A stretch of 64,000 bases of DNA from Spongiactinospora rosea (GTDB taxonomy: Bacteria; Actinomycetota; Actinomycetes; Streptosporangiales; Streptosporangiaceae). Shown in pieces: positions 1 through 10,003 of this stretch. Every line of letters begins with the position of its first letter. Position 1 is the first letter of the stretch. Location of the stretch: assembly GCF_003315795.1 (NCBI RefSeq), contig NZ_QMEY01000001.1, positions 62,001 to 126,000 on the forward strand, written 5' to 3'. The position numbers were made by a program, and so were the translations under genes. The notes beneath the pieces were generated by a model. That model saw nothing but the letters and a program-made list of their open reading frames with translations, was not told the DNA's origin and ran no database searches.

Positions 1-1
1 C

Positions 2-61
2 GTCGACGCCTACCTCCTCACCACCCGGCCTCCCGCCAAGGGCACCCACTGCCGCTCCTGA
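2..61 (+). CDS. C-terminal end of an alpha/beta hydrolase (TAP-like), 5' part outside window
   Basis: Only the last 19 codons are present, reading to a TGA at 59-61. The tail DAYLLTTRPPAKGTHC resembles the conserved end of actinobacterial tripeptidyl-aminopeptidase-like alpha/beta hydrolases (pattern AYLL..G.LP..GT.C), which are usually secreted. The assignment rests on this short motif alone; the catalytic triad lies outside the window. A GCCACA...TGTGGC inverted repeat (101-122) follows before the tRNA and may help end the transcript. Confidence 0.45.
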   Translation, partial: VDAYLLTTRPPAKGTHCRS

Positions 62-124
62 AGGCACACGAACCGCCCCGATGCCTGTAGACTCTTCCCT
101 GCCACACGCTCGCGCATGTGGCGT

Positions 125-201
125 GCCGCCTTAGCTCAGTCGGCCAGAGCGACGCACTCGTAATGCGTAGGTCAAGGGTTCGATTCCCTTAGGCGGCTCC
201 A
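125..201 (+). tRNA. tRNA-Thr (anticodon CGT)
   Basis: A full cloverleaf can be drawn. The acceptor stem is GCCGCCT (125-131) with AGGCGGC (191-197). The D arm has GCTC/GAGC, the anticodon stem ACGCA/TGCGT encloses loop CTCGTAA, and the T arm is AAGGG-TTCGATT-CCCTT. Bases 159-161 are CGT, which reads ACG threonine codons. CCA (199-201) is encoded. A TAGACT at 88-93 is a plausible -10. An IS3 remnant and a defence-like gene pair follow directly, so the locus looks like an insertion-prone tRNA, although no duplicated tRNA 3' end was found downstream. Confidence 0.95.
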
Positions 202-210
202 CTAATGAAC

Positions 211-249
211 AGGGCGTTCTCCGGCCGGGGAGCGCCCTTGATCATTTTG
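211..249 (+). terminator. Rho-independent terminator of tRNA-Thr
   Basis: A GC-rich stem GGGCGTTCTCC / GGGGAGCGCCC (212-222 with 227-237, including G-U pairs) closes a GGCC loop. A T-rich run ending in ATTTT follows. It sits 11 nt after the tRNA CCA end. Confidence 0.7.
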
Positions 250-274
250 GGTTGCAGTTCAGGTTGCAGCTCCC

Positions 275-391
275 AGACCGCTGGCCGCCGTCGTCGAGTA
301 CATCGACTGGTTCAACAAGCGATGCCTCCATGGCAAGCTCGGCCACGTCCCTACATGCATCACTGGCCGACGCTCCTACTCTAAGGGTTAA
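275..391 (+). pseudogene. IS3-family transposase (OrfB) C-terminal remnant
   Basis: One frame reads LAAVVEYIDWFNKRCLHGKL, then GHVPT, and ends at TAA 389-391. This is the conserved end of the rve integrase core of IS3-family OrfB (EYIDWFN.RRLHGELG.VPP). The catalytic DDE part, OrfA and terminal inverted repeats are not present, so it is a dead fragment. The usual arginine in RRLHG is Cys here and the tail after VP no longer follows the family. It lies 75 nt from the tRNA-Thr gene and marks past insertion at this junction. Confidence 0.75.
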
Positions 392-398
392 CAGTTTT

Positions 399-413
399 TG
401 TAGGCTCCCTACA
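399..413. repeat. Short perfect palindrome TGTAGG-CTC-CCTACA
   Basis: A 6-bp perfect inverted repeat with a 3-nt spacer lies just after the IS3 remnant and about 200 nt upstream of the Abi_2 gene. It could be an operator or the edge of an excised element. No function can be read from the sequence. Confidence 0.3.
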
Positions 414-608
414 CTTGCGTGGAATGATCGCATGCCTGTACGTTGGAGGTACAGCGAAGAGCTCTTCGAGGCGGGATTCGTACGGCTATTGGACCAGGAA
501 AAGCCGTGCCCCGGGCGGCATGCAGAGCAGAGGCGGACCCGGGGCTTACGAGGCCCAGTATACCCCGAGGCGCCGCTGCACGTCAGCTATGCCTTCGGAG
601 GTGCCATC

Positions 609-1253
609 TTGCGTGCCGAACTGCCCGGATGGGTTGAGCGGGTGATCTCCGTGCCGCGCTTCGCTCCGTACCTCGGTGCGCTCTCGGGCGATCGCCTGGT
701 CGCGTGGGACTTGTATCAGTGGAATATCCAGGTGTCCGAGGCATTTTACGGGCCTTTGCACTGCTTGGAGATCTGTTTGCGCAACGCCGAGCACGACCGG
801 TTGCGGACCCGGTTCCGAACGGACGACTGGTGGAGAGTGGCTCCTCTGGACGAGTCCGAGGCGGCCAAGGTCGCTGCGGCGAAGCAGAAGTTGGCTAGAA
901 AGGGCATCGGCCTGCCCACCGCCGATGACGTGGTCACCGAGCTGACGTTCGGCTTCTGGGTGTCGCTTCTGAGTCGGAAGTACGATCGGCACCTGTGGGT
1001 CCCGGCCTTGCATCGGGCGTTCCCATACTATTCGGGCAGGCGGGAGCCGCTGCGTGACAGTCTGCAGACCATGGTTTTTCTGCGTAATCGCATCATGCAT
1101 CATGAGCCGATCCATCACCGGCATCTGGCAGCAGACCATGACAAGATCTACAGGTTGCTGGGCTACGTGGAGCCGCAGGTCGTCGGTTGGCTGCGAGCCT
1201 TCGACCGGGTGCCGGACCTCCTGACCCGCCGACCAGGGGGGAGGAGACGTTGA
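609..1253 (+). CDS. Abi_2-like protein of the HEPN superfamily (putative abortive-infection RNase)
   Basis: This 214-aa protein has the Abi_2 layout: VPRFAPYLGA near the start, LYQWNIQVSEAFYGPLHCLE in the middle, and the C-terminal signature RNRIMHHEPI. The last contains the HEPN RNase motif R-x4-H (R159 and H164). Known HEPN proteins in abortive infection and toxin systems cut RNA. TTG 609 was chosen because GGAGG (597-601) lies 7 nt upstream and the protein then starts just before the conserved region; ATG 432 in frame would add 59 unrecognised residues. Its TGA overlaps the TTG start of the methylase gene (TTGA), so the two are probably translated as a coupled pair. A toxin-like role is inferred from the family. 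Confidence 0.75.
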   Translation: MRAELPGWVERVISVPRFAPYLGALSGDRLVAWDLYQWNIQVSEAFYGPLHCLEICLRNAEHDRLRTRFRTDDWWRVAPLDESEAAKVAAAKQKLARKGIGLPTADDVVTELTFGFWVSLLSRKYDRHLWVPALHRAFPYYSGRREPLRDSLQTMVFLRNRIMHHEPIHHRHLAADHDKIYRLLGYVEPQVVGWLRAFDRVPDLLTRRPGGRRR

Positions 1254-3481
1254 TTTCGCCGAAGGGTTTCGTCTCCCGGGCCGAGATCGCGCGACTAGCT
1301 CATGTGAAGCGCCCCGCGGTGACCAACTGGGAGCGCCGTCACAAAGATTATCCTCGGCCACAGCTCGTCGAAGGAGAGGAACTGTTCGCGGTCGTAGCGG
1401 TGCTGGAGTGGCTCGACCAGCACAAGATCGCGAGTAATGCGCTGCTGCCGGATGAGCGGCCAGGCGCGACCTTCGGCGAACGGTTCCGCAGAAATCTTGC
1501 AAAATCGGCGGTACAGAGTCCCCCGGCTCGCTCGACAGCCATGCGCGAGCCTTCCGCGACGGCCGATCTGTGGCGGACTGTCGAGCGACTCAGAGGCACA
1601 TATGACATCGTCCGTTACCGCGATCTGGTGCTCAGCCTGGTCTATACGCGAGCGCAAGACCAAGATGGATGGTCGTCTATCCTCGCCGCCGGCCGTAGCA
1701 AAGCGGCGATACCGATGACCTCCATCGTCGACAAGCTCGCAACCGGTGACACGCTGCCGCCCATCGCATTCAACATGAACGCAAAGATCCGCACAGAGCT
1801 CGTCGAGTTCGTCGACGATGCGGTGCGTGCCCTGGGCGGTGCCGAAGCCTTTCAGGCTCTGCTGGATCGCTTCGCCACGTTGGAGGGCCAACGTGGCGGC
1901 GAGTTCTACACACCTCCTTCCGTTGTCCGCATCCTGGTGGACGCACTCAACGCTGAGGCACCTGGGGACATCTACGATCCGTGCTGTGGCTCGGGAGAGA
2001 TACTGCTCTCCGCGGCCCTTCGAGCCCCCGGCCTTACCGTCCATGGCGACGCTCTAAATGCCGAAGCCCTGGTCTTGGCGAAGATGAACATGACGCTGCA
2101 TGGCGTCGACGCCCGGCTCGGCACGCAGTCGATAGACGTCCTCAGCCGCCCCGATCAACACTCGTCTAGTTATCCGTACATTGTTGCGAACCCCCCATTC
2201 GGCACGCGCGACTGGTCTCGCAGAGATCCGGAGCTAGTCAAATCCTGGCTATATGGGCCACCACCTCGCCGCAACGCGGAATTCGCGTGGCTGCAGTTCG
2301 TACTGGAGCGGCTGGCGCCAGGTGGGCGTGCCGCAGTCGTCATGCCAGTCGGGACTCTCTTTCGCGGGGGACGCGAGCGTGTGATCCGGCAGGCCATGGT
2401 GGCGGGCGGTTGCATCGAGTCGGTGATAGCACTGCCTTCGATGCTCTTTTACGGTACGGCGATCGGCACCACGATATGGGTCCTGCGTGCCGCCCCGAAT
2501 CCACGGCAGGACCTTCTCTTGGTAGATGCGACACGGCTTGGCCAGTTGTCACAGCGTGCTCGGCGAAAGCTGTCGGAAGAGGATCACCAGGCGATTCGCG
2601 AAGTTCTCGCTGACTGGCGTGCGGGTGTGACCCCGGCCCATAAGACGTTGCCCACCGCTGTTGTGACCGCTGAGGACCTGAGCGGGAGCGACTATGACCT
2701 CACTCCTAGCAAGTACGCCATCGGCGAGCCTGCCGCTGCCGGGACGGGTGATGGCCGTCAAGGTGTTGAGACGCTGCTCCGGGAACTGGTCCGGCTACAT
2801 GAGCAGGCGGCGAAGGCCGACATGACGGTGGATCAAGTGATCGGGCGGGCCCAGATTCGGGAATTCCCGATTGGTGAGTTGCCGCCAGGGTGGCGCGAAG
2901 TGAGCCTCGCCGACCTCGGGGAACTCACCTCGGGCCCCTTCATCCGCGCCTCGGATGACGGAACCGTGGGCATTGTCAAGCCGCGCAATCTCGAAGGGGG
3001 ATGTATCTCAGGAACTTACGATCGGATAGATGAGGATACCGCTGGCAAGCTGGACAACTATCGGCTCGCGGAGGGGGACATCGTCTGCACACGGACTGGC
3101 GGGATCGGCCGGCACGCCCTGGTCACCTCCGCTCATCAAGGATGGGTATGCGGTACAGGGCTGATCAGGATTCGCCCCAGAGAGGGAGCCGACCCCCGGT
3201 ACCTGAGCGACTATCTGAGCTCTCCATCGGTGCGTGACTGGCTGATTCGTCACTCTGCGGGGAGTGTCTTGCCCAGCATCAACACCCGCGTCCTGGGAAC
3301 TCTGCCTGTGGTACTCCCGCCTGCTGAGGCGCAGGAGACGATCGGTCGTGTGCTCGAAGCCTTCAGTGACAAGATCACCGCCCATGACGAGATCGCACGG
3401 ACCACCGCGGCGCTCCGAGACGTGCTGTTCCCCCTGCTGACCTCGGGGAGAGTGATCCCCCCGAGTGACGTGCCCAAATAG
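1250..3481 (+). CDS. Fused type I DNA methylase/specificity protein (HsdM-HsdS-like)
   Basis: This 743-aa protein is predicted to methylate adenine N6. It has an N-terminal helix-turn-helix-like segment (about residues 5-50, VSRAEIARLAHVKRPAVTNW), a helical region, then an N6-methylase domain with SAM motif DPCCGSGE (about residue 243) and catalytic NPPFGT (about 314). From about residue 540, starting at PPGWREVSLADL, it carries one HsdS-type target-recognition domain. M and S are usually separate proteins. Start TTG 1250 is supported by a strong GGGGGAGGAGA Shine-Dalgarno and the 4-nt overlap with the HEPN gene. No HsdR helicase/nuclease gene is nearby, so this is not a complete type I system here. 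Its less biased third positions than the flanking genes suggest transfer. Confidence 0.85.
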   Translation: MISPKGFVSRAEIARLAHVKRPAVTNWERRHKDYPRPQLVEGEELFAVVAVLEWLDQHKIASNALLPDERPGATFGERFRRNLAKSAVQSPPARSTAMREPSATADLWRTVERLRGTYDIVRYRDLVLSLVYTRAQDQDGWSSILAAGRSKAAIPMTSIVDKLATGDTLPPIAFNMNAKIRTELVEFVDDAVRALGGAEAFQALLDRFATLEGQRGGEFYTPPSVVRILVDALNAEAPGDIYDPCCGSGEILLSAALRAPGLTVHGDALNAEALVLAKMNMTLHGVDARLGTQSIDVLSRPDQHSSSYPYIVANPPFGTRDWSRRDPELVKSWLYGPPPRRNAEFAWLQFVLERLAPGGRAAVVMPVGTLFRGGRERVIRQAMVAGGCIESVIALPSMLFYGTAIGTTIWVLRAAPNPRQDLLLVDATRLGQLSQRARRKLSEEDHQAIREVLADWRAGVTPAHKTLPTAVVTAEDLSGSDYDLTPSKYAIGEPAAAGTGDGRQGVETLLRELVRLHEQAAKADMTVDQVIGRAQIREFPIGELPPGWREVSLADLGELTSGPFIRASDDGTVGIVKPRNLEGGCISGTYDRIDEDTAGKLDNYRLAEGDIVCTRTGGIGRHALVTSAHQGWVCGTGLIRIRPREGADPRYLSDYLSSPSVRDWLIRHSAGSVLPSINTRVLGTLPVVLPPAEAQETIGRVLEAFSDKITAHDEIARTTAALRDVLFPLLTSGRVIPPSDVPK

Positions 3482-4155
3482 TCGTGAGGACGGTGGCGGG
3501 GTCACAACCGTCTCCAGGCGCCCAGGGGATTGACGGGGCTGCGCCACGGATACCGGCAGCCGACTGGCCGCGGCCGAGCGCATATCCGCTTGCATCGACC
3601 GCGGTGGCGGCCGGTTCGCCCTCTTTGTCAAAATGCTAAATCTGTCGCTCATGGGAACCCGCAGAGTCATTCGGGAATGAGGGCAGGTCCGCTCTGGCCG
3701 GGTCCTTCTGGCGGTGATCACCCCTGCCAGGTCGGCGTCCAGCTCCAGAAGCGTCTCCTGCGGCTTGAGGCTCGGGGCGTCGGGCAGGAGGTCGCGGAAT
3801 TCGTCGAGAGACAGGCCCGACTTGGCCAATGGCTCACACGCGGGTGAGCGTTACCGCGTCGTGCGGCCGGTACTTTCGGTATCCGTCGTCCGGCCATCCG
3901 CGTGGGCATGGGTCCGCGGCGGTACGCGCCGGTCCTCATCGCCTCCGGTGCCGGTTCGCCCCGCTCCACCGTCGTGGGCAGGTCCGTGCTCGGTCACGAC
4001 CTGCTCGGGATTTCCATCCTGTGGTGGGGACGCGTCGGGAAGATTCTTTCCTTCATCAGTGGGGCGCTCATCCTCAGTGGGCTGGTAGGCGCGGAGAAGC
4101 TCGCTCGCCATATGCGCCAGGGGGTTCCACTTCGACCTGCTCGCCTCGTGGGGCG
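3482..4155. other. Gene-poor stretch with one coding-like minus-strand fragment
   Basis: I see no complete convincing gene in these 674 bases. On the minus strand from ATG 3829 down to about 3690, some 47 codons (MAKSGLSLDEFRDLLPDAPS onward) have G/C-rich third positions like real genes. They lack a Shine-Dalgarno, follow an in-frame TGA immediately upstream, and then run into low-quality sequence, so this may be a gene fragment. Plus-strand frames here (3530-4176) are arginine/proline/serine-rich and look random. Confidence 0.4.
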
Positions 4156-4209
4156 TTGACGGCCTTACGCATGTAAGGTAGCTTCGGAGCACTACCTTAC
4201 GGGTGTAAG
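4156..4209 (+). promoter_or_regulatory. Promoter with two TetR-type palindromic operators
   Basis: A -35 TTGACG (4156-4161) and a -10 TAGCTT (4179-4184) are separated by 17 nt. Two near-identical 14-bp palindromes are seen: CTTACGCATGTAAG (4164-4177), lying in the spacer, and CTTACGGGTGTAAG (4196-4209), at the expected transcript start. They are 32 bp apart, about three helical turns. TetR-family repressors commonly bind such CTTAC-N4-GTAAG sites. No TetR gene lies within the window near here, so the regulator is encoded elsewhere. Confidence 0.7.
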
Positions 4210-4222
4210 AGAGGGGTGCCGG

Positions 4223-4864
4223 GTGAGCAGGCTGGCGGGGGTGTTGGTGATCGTTGGGGTGGTCGCTGGGTTGGGGAGTGTGGTGCCGGTGTTGGAGGAG
4301 CCGGGGTATTTCGGGCGGATTGCCGCGAATGAGGGGCGGATCCTCATGGGGGCGGGGGCTCAGTTGGTGATGGTGCCGGCTTGTGCGGGGTTCGCGTTGT
4401 GTTTGTATCCGGTGGTGCGGGGGGTGAGTGAGGCGCTGAGCCTGGGGTTCGTCGGGTTCAGGGTGATCGCGGCGGGGTTTCATTTCGTCGGGGTGATACT
4501 GCTGCCGCTGTTCTTGGTGCCGGGGTTGGACGCCGCCACTGTTGAGATGCTGCGGGTGGGGCGGGATCTGGTCAATCACGTCGGGGTGATCGTTTCATTG
4601 GGGGTGGCGGACGGGTTTTTGTTCTTTATGCTTTATCGGGCGAAGTCGGTTCCCCGGTGGTTGTCGGTTTGGGGGTTGGCCGGGGCCGGGATCGCGGTGG
4701 CGGCGAGTGTTCTGGTGTTGTTTCGGCAGGTGGAGATCGTCGGGCCGGCTTATTTGGGGATGAATGCGCCGATGGCGGTGCAGAGTCTGGTCCTGGCCGG
4801 ATGGTTGATGGTAAAAGGCCATAAAACGCGGAACCCGCCGAGTGGCGTTCGGCGGGTTCCTTGA
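4223..4864 (+). CDS. DUF4386-family integral membrane protein
   Basis: A 213-aa protein with about six hydrophobic segments and the DUF4386 pattern: RLAGVLVIVGVVAGLGSVVP at the N-terminus, an R..AAGFHFVGVILLPL helix, and W.SVWGL near the C-terminus. The family is found in actinobacteria and firmicutes with no known reaction. GTG 4223 follows a GAGAGGGG site. It is controlled by the double-operator promoter just upstream, so it is probably induced by a small molecule. The last dozen codons (from about KTRNPPSG) are encoded by the terminator hairpin itself. Confidence 0.75.
   Translation: MSRLAGVLVIVGVVAGLGSVVPVLEEPGYFGRIAANEGRILMGAGAQLVMVPACAGFALCLYPVVRGVSEALSLGFVGFRVIAAGFHFVGVILLPLFLVPGLDAATVEMLRVGRDLVNHVGVIVSLGVADGFLFFMLYRAKSVPRWLSVWGLAGAGIAVAASVLVLFRQVEIVGPAYLGMNAPMAVQSLVLAGWLMVKGHKTRNPPSGVRRVP
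4830..4860. terminator. Bidirectional hairpin terminator
   Basis: A 12-bp perfect stem GGAACCCGCCGA / TCGGCGGGTTCC with a 7-nt loop lies between the converging DUF4386 gene (plus) and the small secreted-protein gene (minus). It overlaps the last codons of the DUF4386 gene. Confidence 0.8.
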
Positions 4865-4874
4865 ACAGGGCGTT

Positions 4875-5189
4875 TTATGAGCAGAAGTTGAGGGCCACGA
4901 GGTCGGGGAGGACGGCCTGGCCGTCGCCGGTGCAGACCACGGTCACCGAGGTGGTGCGGTTGACCAGGTTGCGCGTGGCGGCGGGGAGGGGGCCGGAGGT
5001 GGGGGCGCCGGCGGAGCCGACGCAGTTGCCCCAGCCTGCCCAGCCGTCGCCGATATCGGACTTCATGACGTTGTCACAGGTGTACGTGTCGACGAGGGTC
5101 GTTGTGGCGCCGGCGGCCGGGGCCGAGAACAGTGCCGTGCCGATGGCGGCGGCGGCGATGAGCGGAAGAGAAAGTGCGCGGGGTATCAC
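4875..5189 (-). CDS. Small secreted four-cysteine protein of unknown function
   Basis: 104 aa. A signal peptide (IPRALSLPLIAAAAIGTALF, then SAPAAGA) is followed by a mature domain of about 75 residues with four cysteines (TCDN, NCVG, VCTG, FCS), suggesting two disulfides outside the cell. Start GTG 5189 is preceded by AAAAGGAG with good spacing. I do not recognise a family. A TATAGAT-like -10 lies about 100 nt upstream on the minus strand. It is transcribed alone; UvrA downstream coordinates belong to a separate gene starting at 7665. Confidence 0.7.
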   Translation of the reverse strand: MIPRALSLPLIAAAAIGTALFSAPAAGATTTLVDTYTCDNVMKSDIGDGWAGWGNCVGSAGAPTSGPLPAATRNLVNRTTSVTVVCTGDGQAVLPDLVALNFCS

Positions 5190-5352
5190 GGCTTCTCCTT
5201 TTGGAGTGGTGACATGACTTACTCAAGGTGCAGGATCAGGCCATTTCCCGAGAAGTCCCGTCGCCGTCAGAATATCTGTCCCCGCGCACACCCATCTATA
5301 ACTCGACATACCTCGCTAATTCATCTCGATTATTGGTCATTTTGACCGTTCG

Positions 5353-7665
<2,313 letters not shown>

Positions 7666-7892
7666 ACTCTCTCCATCTGTGGTGGGGGTAGCGTTCGCGG
7701 CCTCCGTGGGCGTCGCCTCGCTAGATTTAACCAGGTCCGGGCACTATGTCGGGTTCTCTTGAACGCGGATCATGTTCCCGGGTCGGTGTGCGGGAGAAAA
7801 CCGGCGTAGATGTTGATGTCCATGCCGGCCAGGCTAAACGCGCCCAACCGGGTGGCGCTTCTCGATTCCTGACCGTTCCTGCGCAGGGCGGC

Positions 7893-9806
7893 TCAGCGCA
7901 GCGCGGCGAGGTCGAGGATGCGCGGCGCGAGGCGGCGGGCGGCCTGTTCGGTGAAGTGGACGCCGTCGGCGCGCAGGCGGGCGGGCCCGTCGTCGTGCGG
8001 GCAGGGCAGGCCGTGGGGGCAGACGACGGTGCCCAGGTCCAGGAGGGAGACCTGGCGGGGGTGGTGCCCGGCCCATTCGCGGTAGAGGCGGCGCAGGTGT
8101 TCGGTGGTGACGGACGCGCGGTCGCATTCGGCGGGCGTGAGGTTGAGTTCGCCGCCGCAGGTGGATTGGGCGCTGGCGCCCGGCCCCCAGGCGGGCAGCA
8201 GCACGATGACCCGGGTGCCGTGAATGGAAAGGCGGTTCAGGGCGGCGTCCCAGTTCGCGTAAAGGCGGGCGGTCCATTCCGCGGTGCCCGCGTGGAGTCG
8301 CCGCCCACCGGCCCGGATCTCCATGCGGTCGCGCGAACTGTGCCAGAGCACCGCCCGGGGATGAAAGCGGTTCATCAGCTCGCTCTGCAGGCGCGGTGTG
8401 CGCTCGGCGCATACCTCCGAACGCGGGAACGGATGGCCGGTCTCGTCCAGCAGCAATGACGTACCGATGCCGCATCCGGGACGCGCCCCGGAAACGAGCG
8501 TGTATCCGCGTTGCCGGGCGACGGACGCCAGCCCCGGCTGAAGGCTGGCCGCCACCGAATCGCCGACCAGCCCGACCACCGGGAGATGCGGGTCGGCGTC
8601 GCGGGGGACGATGAGGCCGTCGCTCTGCTGCACGTAGGCGGGTTCAGGCCGGGCATTGCCGGTCGCAACGAATGTGGCGCCGAACAATCCGGCCAGTACG
8701 ACCAGCGCCCCGGGCAGGAATCGCCGCGCGGGAAGCCGGAAACCGGCGATCGCCCCCCGGCGGATCGGCATTTCCAGCAGGTGATAGGACGCCACGCTCA
8801 CGACCAGGGTCACCGCGACACGGAGTACGGCCAGGGCGAGACCGGAAACGCCGATGCGCTCCTGCGTGAGAATGACGATCACCGGCCAGTGCCACAGATA
8901 AACGCCATAGGAGATGCGGCCCAGCGCGGCCAGCGGCGGCACCCCCAGAAACCGGTTCGGCACGGCGACCACACCGGCGATCAACGCCGCCGTGATGAGG
9001 GACACCACGAGTGAACCCCCGTGGTAATAGAAGTGCCCCCGATCGTCCACGGTGAGAAAGAGCACCGCGAGCCCTGTCAGCGCGACCGGCGCGAGCCATT
9101 CCCGCACCAAATCGCTGACCCGCCCGAAGGAGAGCGCCAGGCCGACGCCGATGAGAAGTTCGTGCAGCCGGGTGTCGGTGCCGTAATACGCGCGGGAGGG
9201 GTCGGCCTCGTCGTATAACCAGGCCAGCGCGACCACCGACAGCAGGACCCCCGCCCCCCAGAAGGCCGCCTGCCTGCGCCGGCCGATCCGCGCCAGCGCG
9301 ATCAGCACCAGCGGAAAGACCAGATAGAACTGTTCTTCGATGGCCAGCGACCAAAGGTGCCGCAGCGGGGAGGGTAACTGGAACTCCCCGAAATACGAGC
9401 GCCCTTCGAGCACGAACTGCCAGTTGGTGACGTAGAGCAATGAGGAGAGCAGGTCGTCGCGCAGCGGTTTCTGCATCTCCGGCGGGCGGGTGGCGGCGTA
9501 GATCACCAGCACCGCCAGCAGGCCGAACAACGCGGGCAGCAGCCTGCGCGCCCGCCGCACCCAGAACCGGACCAGATCGATCCGCCCGGTCGCGCCGAAT
9601 TCGGCCGCCAGCAGCCTGGTGATCAGAAATCCGGACAGCACGAAGAAGACGTCCACGCCCAGGAACCCGCCGGGCAGCCAGGGCGCGCCGAGGTGGTAGA
9701 CGACCACGGCGAGCACCGCGATGCCCCGAATCCCGTCCAGTGCCGGATCACGCTCGGCCGTGACAGGACGACCGGCGGACGTCGCGGCCTTCTCCGTGGT
9801 CGTCAA
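7893..9806 (-). CDS. OatA-like acyltransferase (acyltransferase 3 + SGNH domain)
   Basis: 637 aa. Residues of about 15-370 form the acyltransferase-3 membrane domain with LDGIRGIAVLAVVVYHLG (the conserved His), GVDVFFVLSGFLI and about ten hydrophobic helices. The C-terminal part is an extracytoplasmic SGNH hydrolase-fold domain with GDSVA and a C-terminal D-G-V-H-F motif. Such two-domain proteins O-acetylate peptidoglycan or surface glycans, moving an acyl group across the membrane. The glycan modified here is unknown. It is separated from both neighbours by about 200 nt and has its own start at ATG 9806. Confidence 0.85.
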   Translation of the reverse strand: MTTTEKAATSAGRPVTAERDPALDGIRGIAVLAVVVYHLGAPWLPGGFLGVDVFFVLSGFLITRLLAAEFGATGRIDLVRFWVRRARRLLPALFGLLAVLVIYAATRPPEMQKPLRDDLLSSLLYVTNWQFVLEGRSYFGEFQLPSPLRHLWSLAIEEQFYLVFPLVLIALARIGRRRQAAFWGAGVLLSVVALAWLYDEADPSRAYYGTDTRLHELLIGVGLALSFGRVSDLVREWLAPVALTGLAVLFLTVDDRGHFYYHGGSLVVSLITAALIAGVVAVPNRFLGVPPLAALGRISYGVYLWHWPVIVILTQERIGVSGLALAVLRVAVTLVVSVASYHLLEMPIRRGAIAGFRLPARRFLPGALVVLAGLFGATFVATGNARPEPAYVQQSDGLIVPRDADPHLPVVGLVGDSVAASLQPGLASVARQRGYTLVSGARPGCGIGTSLLLDETGHPFPRSEVCAERTPRLQSELMNRFHPRAVLWHSSRDRMEIRAGGRRLHAGTAEWTARLYANWDAALNRLSIHGTRVIVLLPAWGPGASAQSTCGGELNLTPAECDRASVTTEHLRRLYREWAGHHPRQVSLLDLGTVVCPHGLPCPHDDGPARLRADGVHFTEQAARRLAPRILDLAALR

Positions 9807-9934
9807 GAGATCTCGTCCCCTTGTGGAAACGGCCGTGCGAGCGCCGCCGGGCCTGCGGTCAGTGACCTCAACACGCTACGTCGCAGGCCGCAGGCTCGCG
9901 ACAGATCACCGTTCCTGATCCGGTACGCAGACAA

Positions 9935-9971
9935 GAAGGCGGCGCGCGTCTGGGGCACGCGCGCCGCCTTC
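9935..9971 (-). terminator. Terminator of the catabolic operon / beta-propeller gene
   Basis: A 15-bp perfect inverted repeat GAAGGCGGCGCGCGT / ACGCGCGCCGCCTTC with a 7-nt loop lies 32 nt after the stop of the minus-strand beta-propeller gene. There is no long T run, as is common in actinomycetes. Confidence 0.8.
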
Positions 9972-10003
9972 AGGTGTGAAAAGGGTTCGCTATGCGGGTG
10001 CCC

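Noticed and set aside
211-391. Integrative element with att site at tRNA-Thr
   Set aside because: No integrase gene and no second copy of the tRNA 3' end were found in the window.
432-608. Longer N-terminus for the Abi_2 protein starting at ATG 432
   Set aside because: The added 59 residues match nothing in the family, and TTG 609 has a well-placed GGAGG.
1250-3481. Complete type I restriction-modification system
   Set aside because: No HsdR-like helicase or nuclease gene is found on either side.
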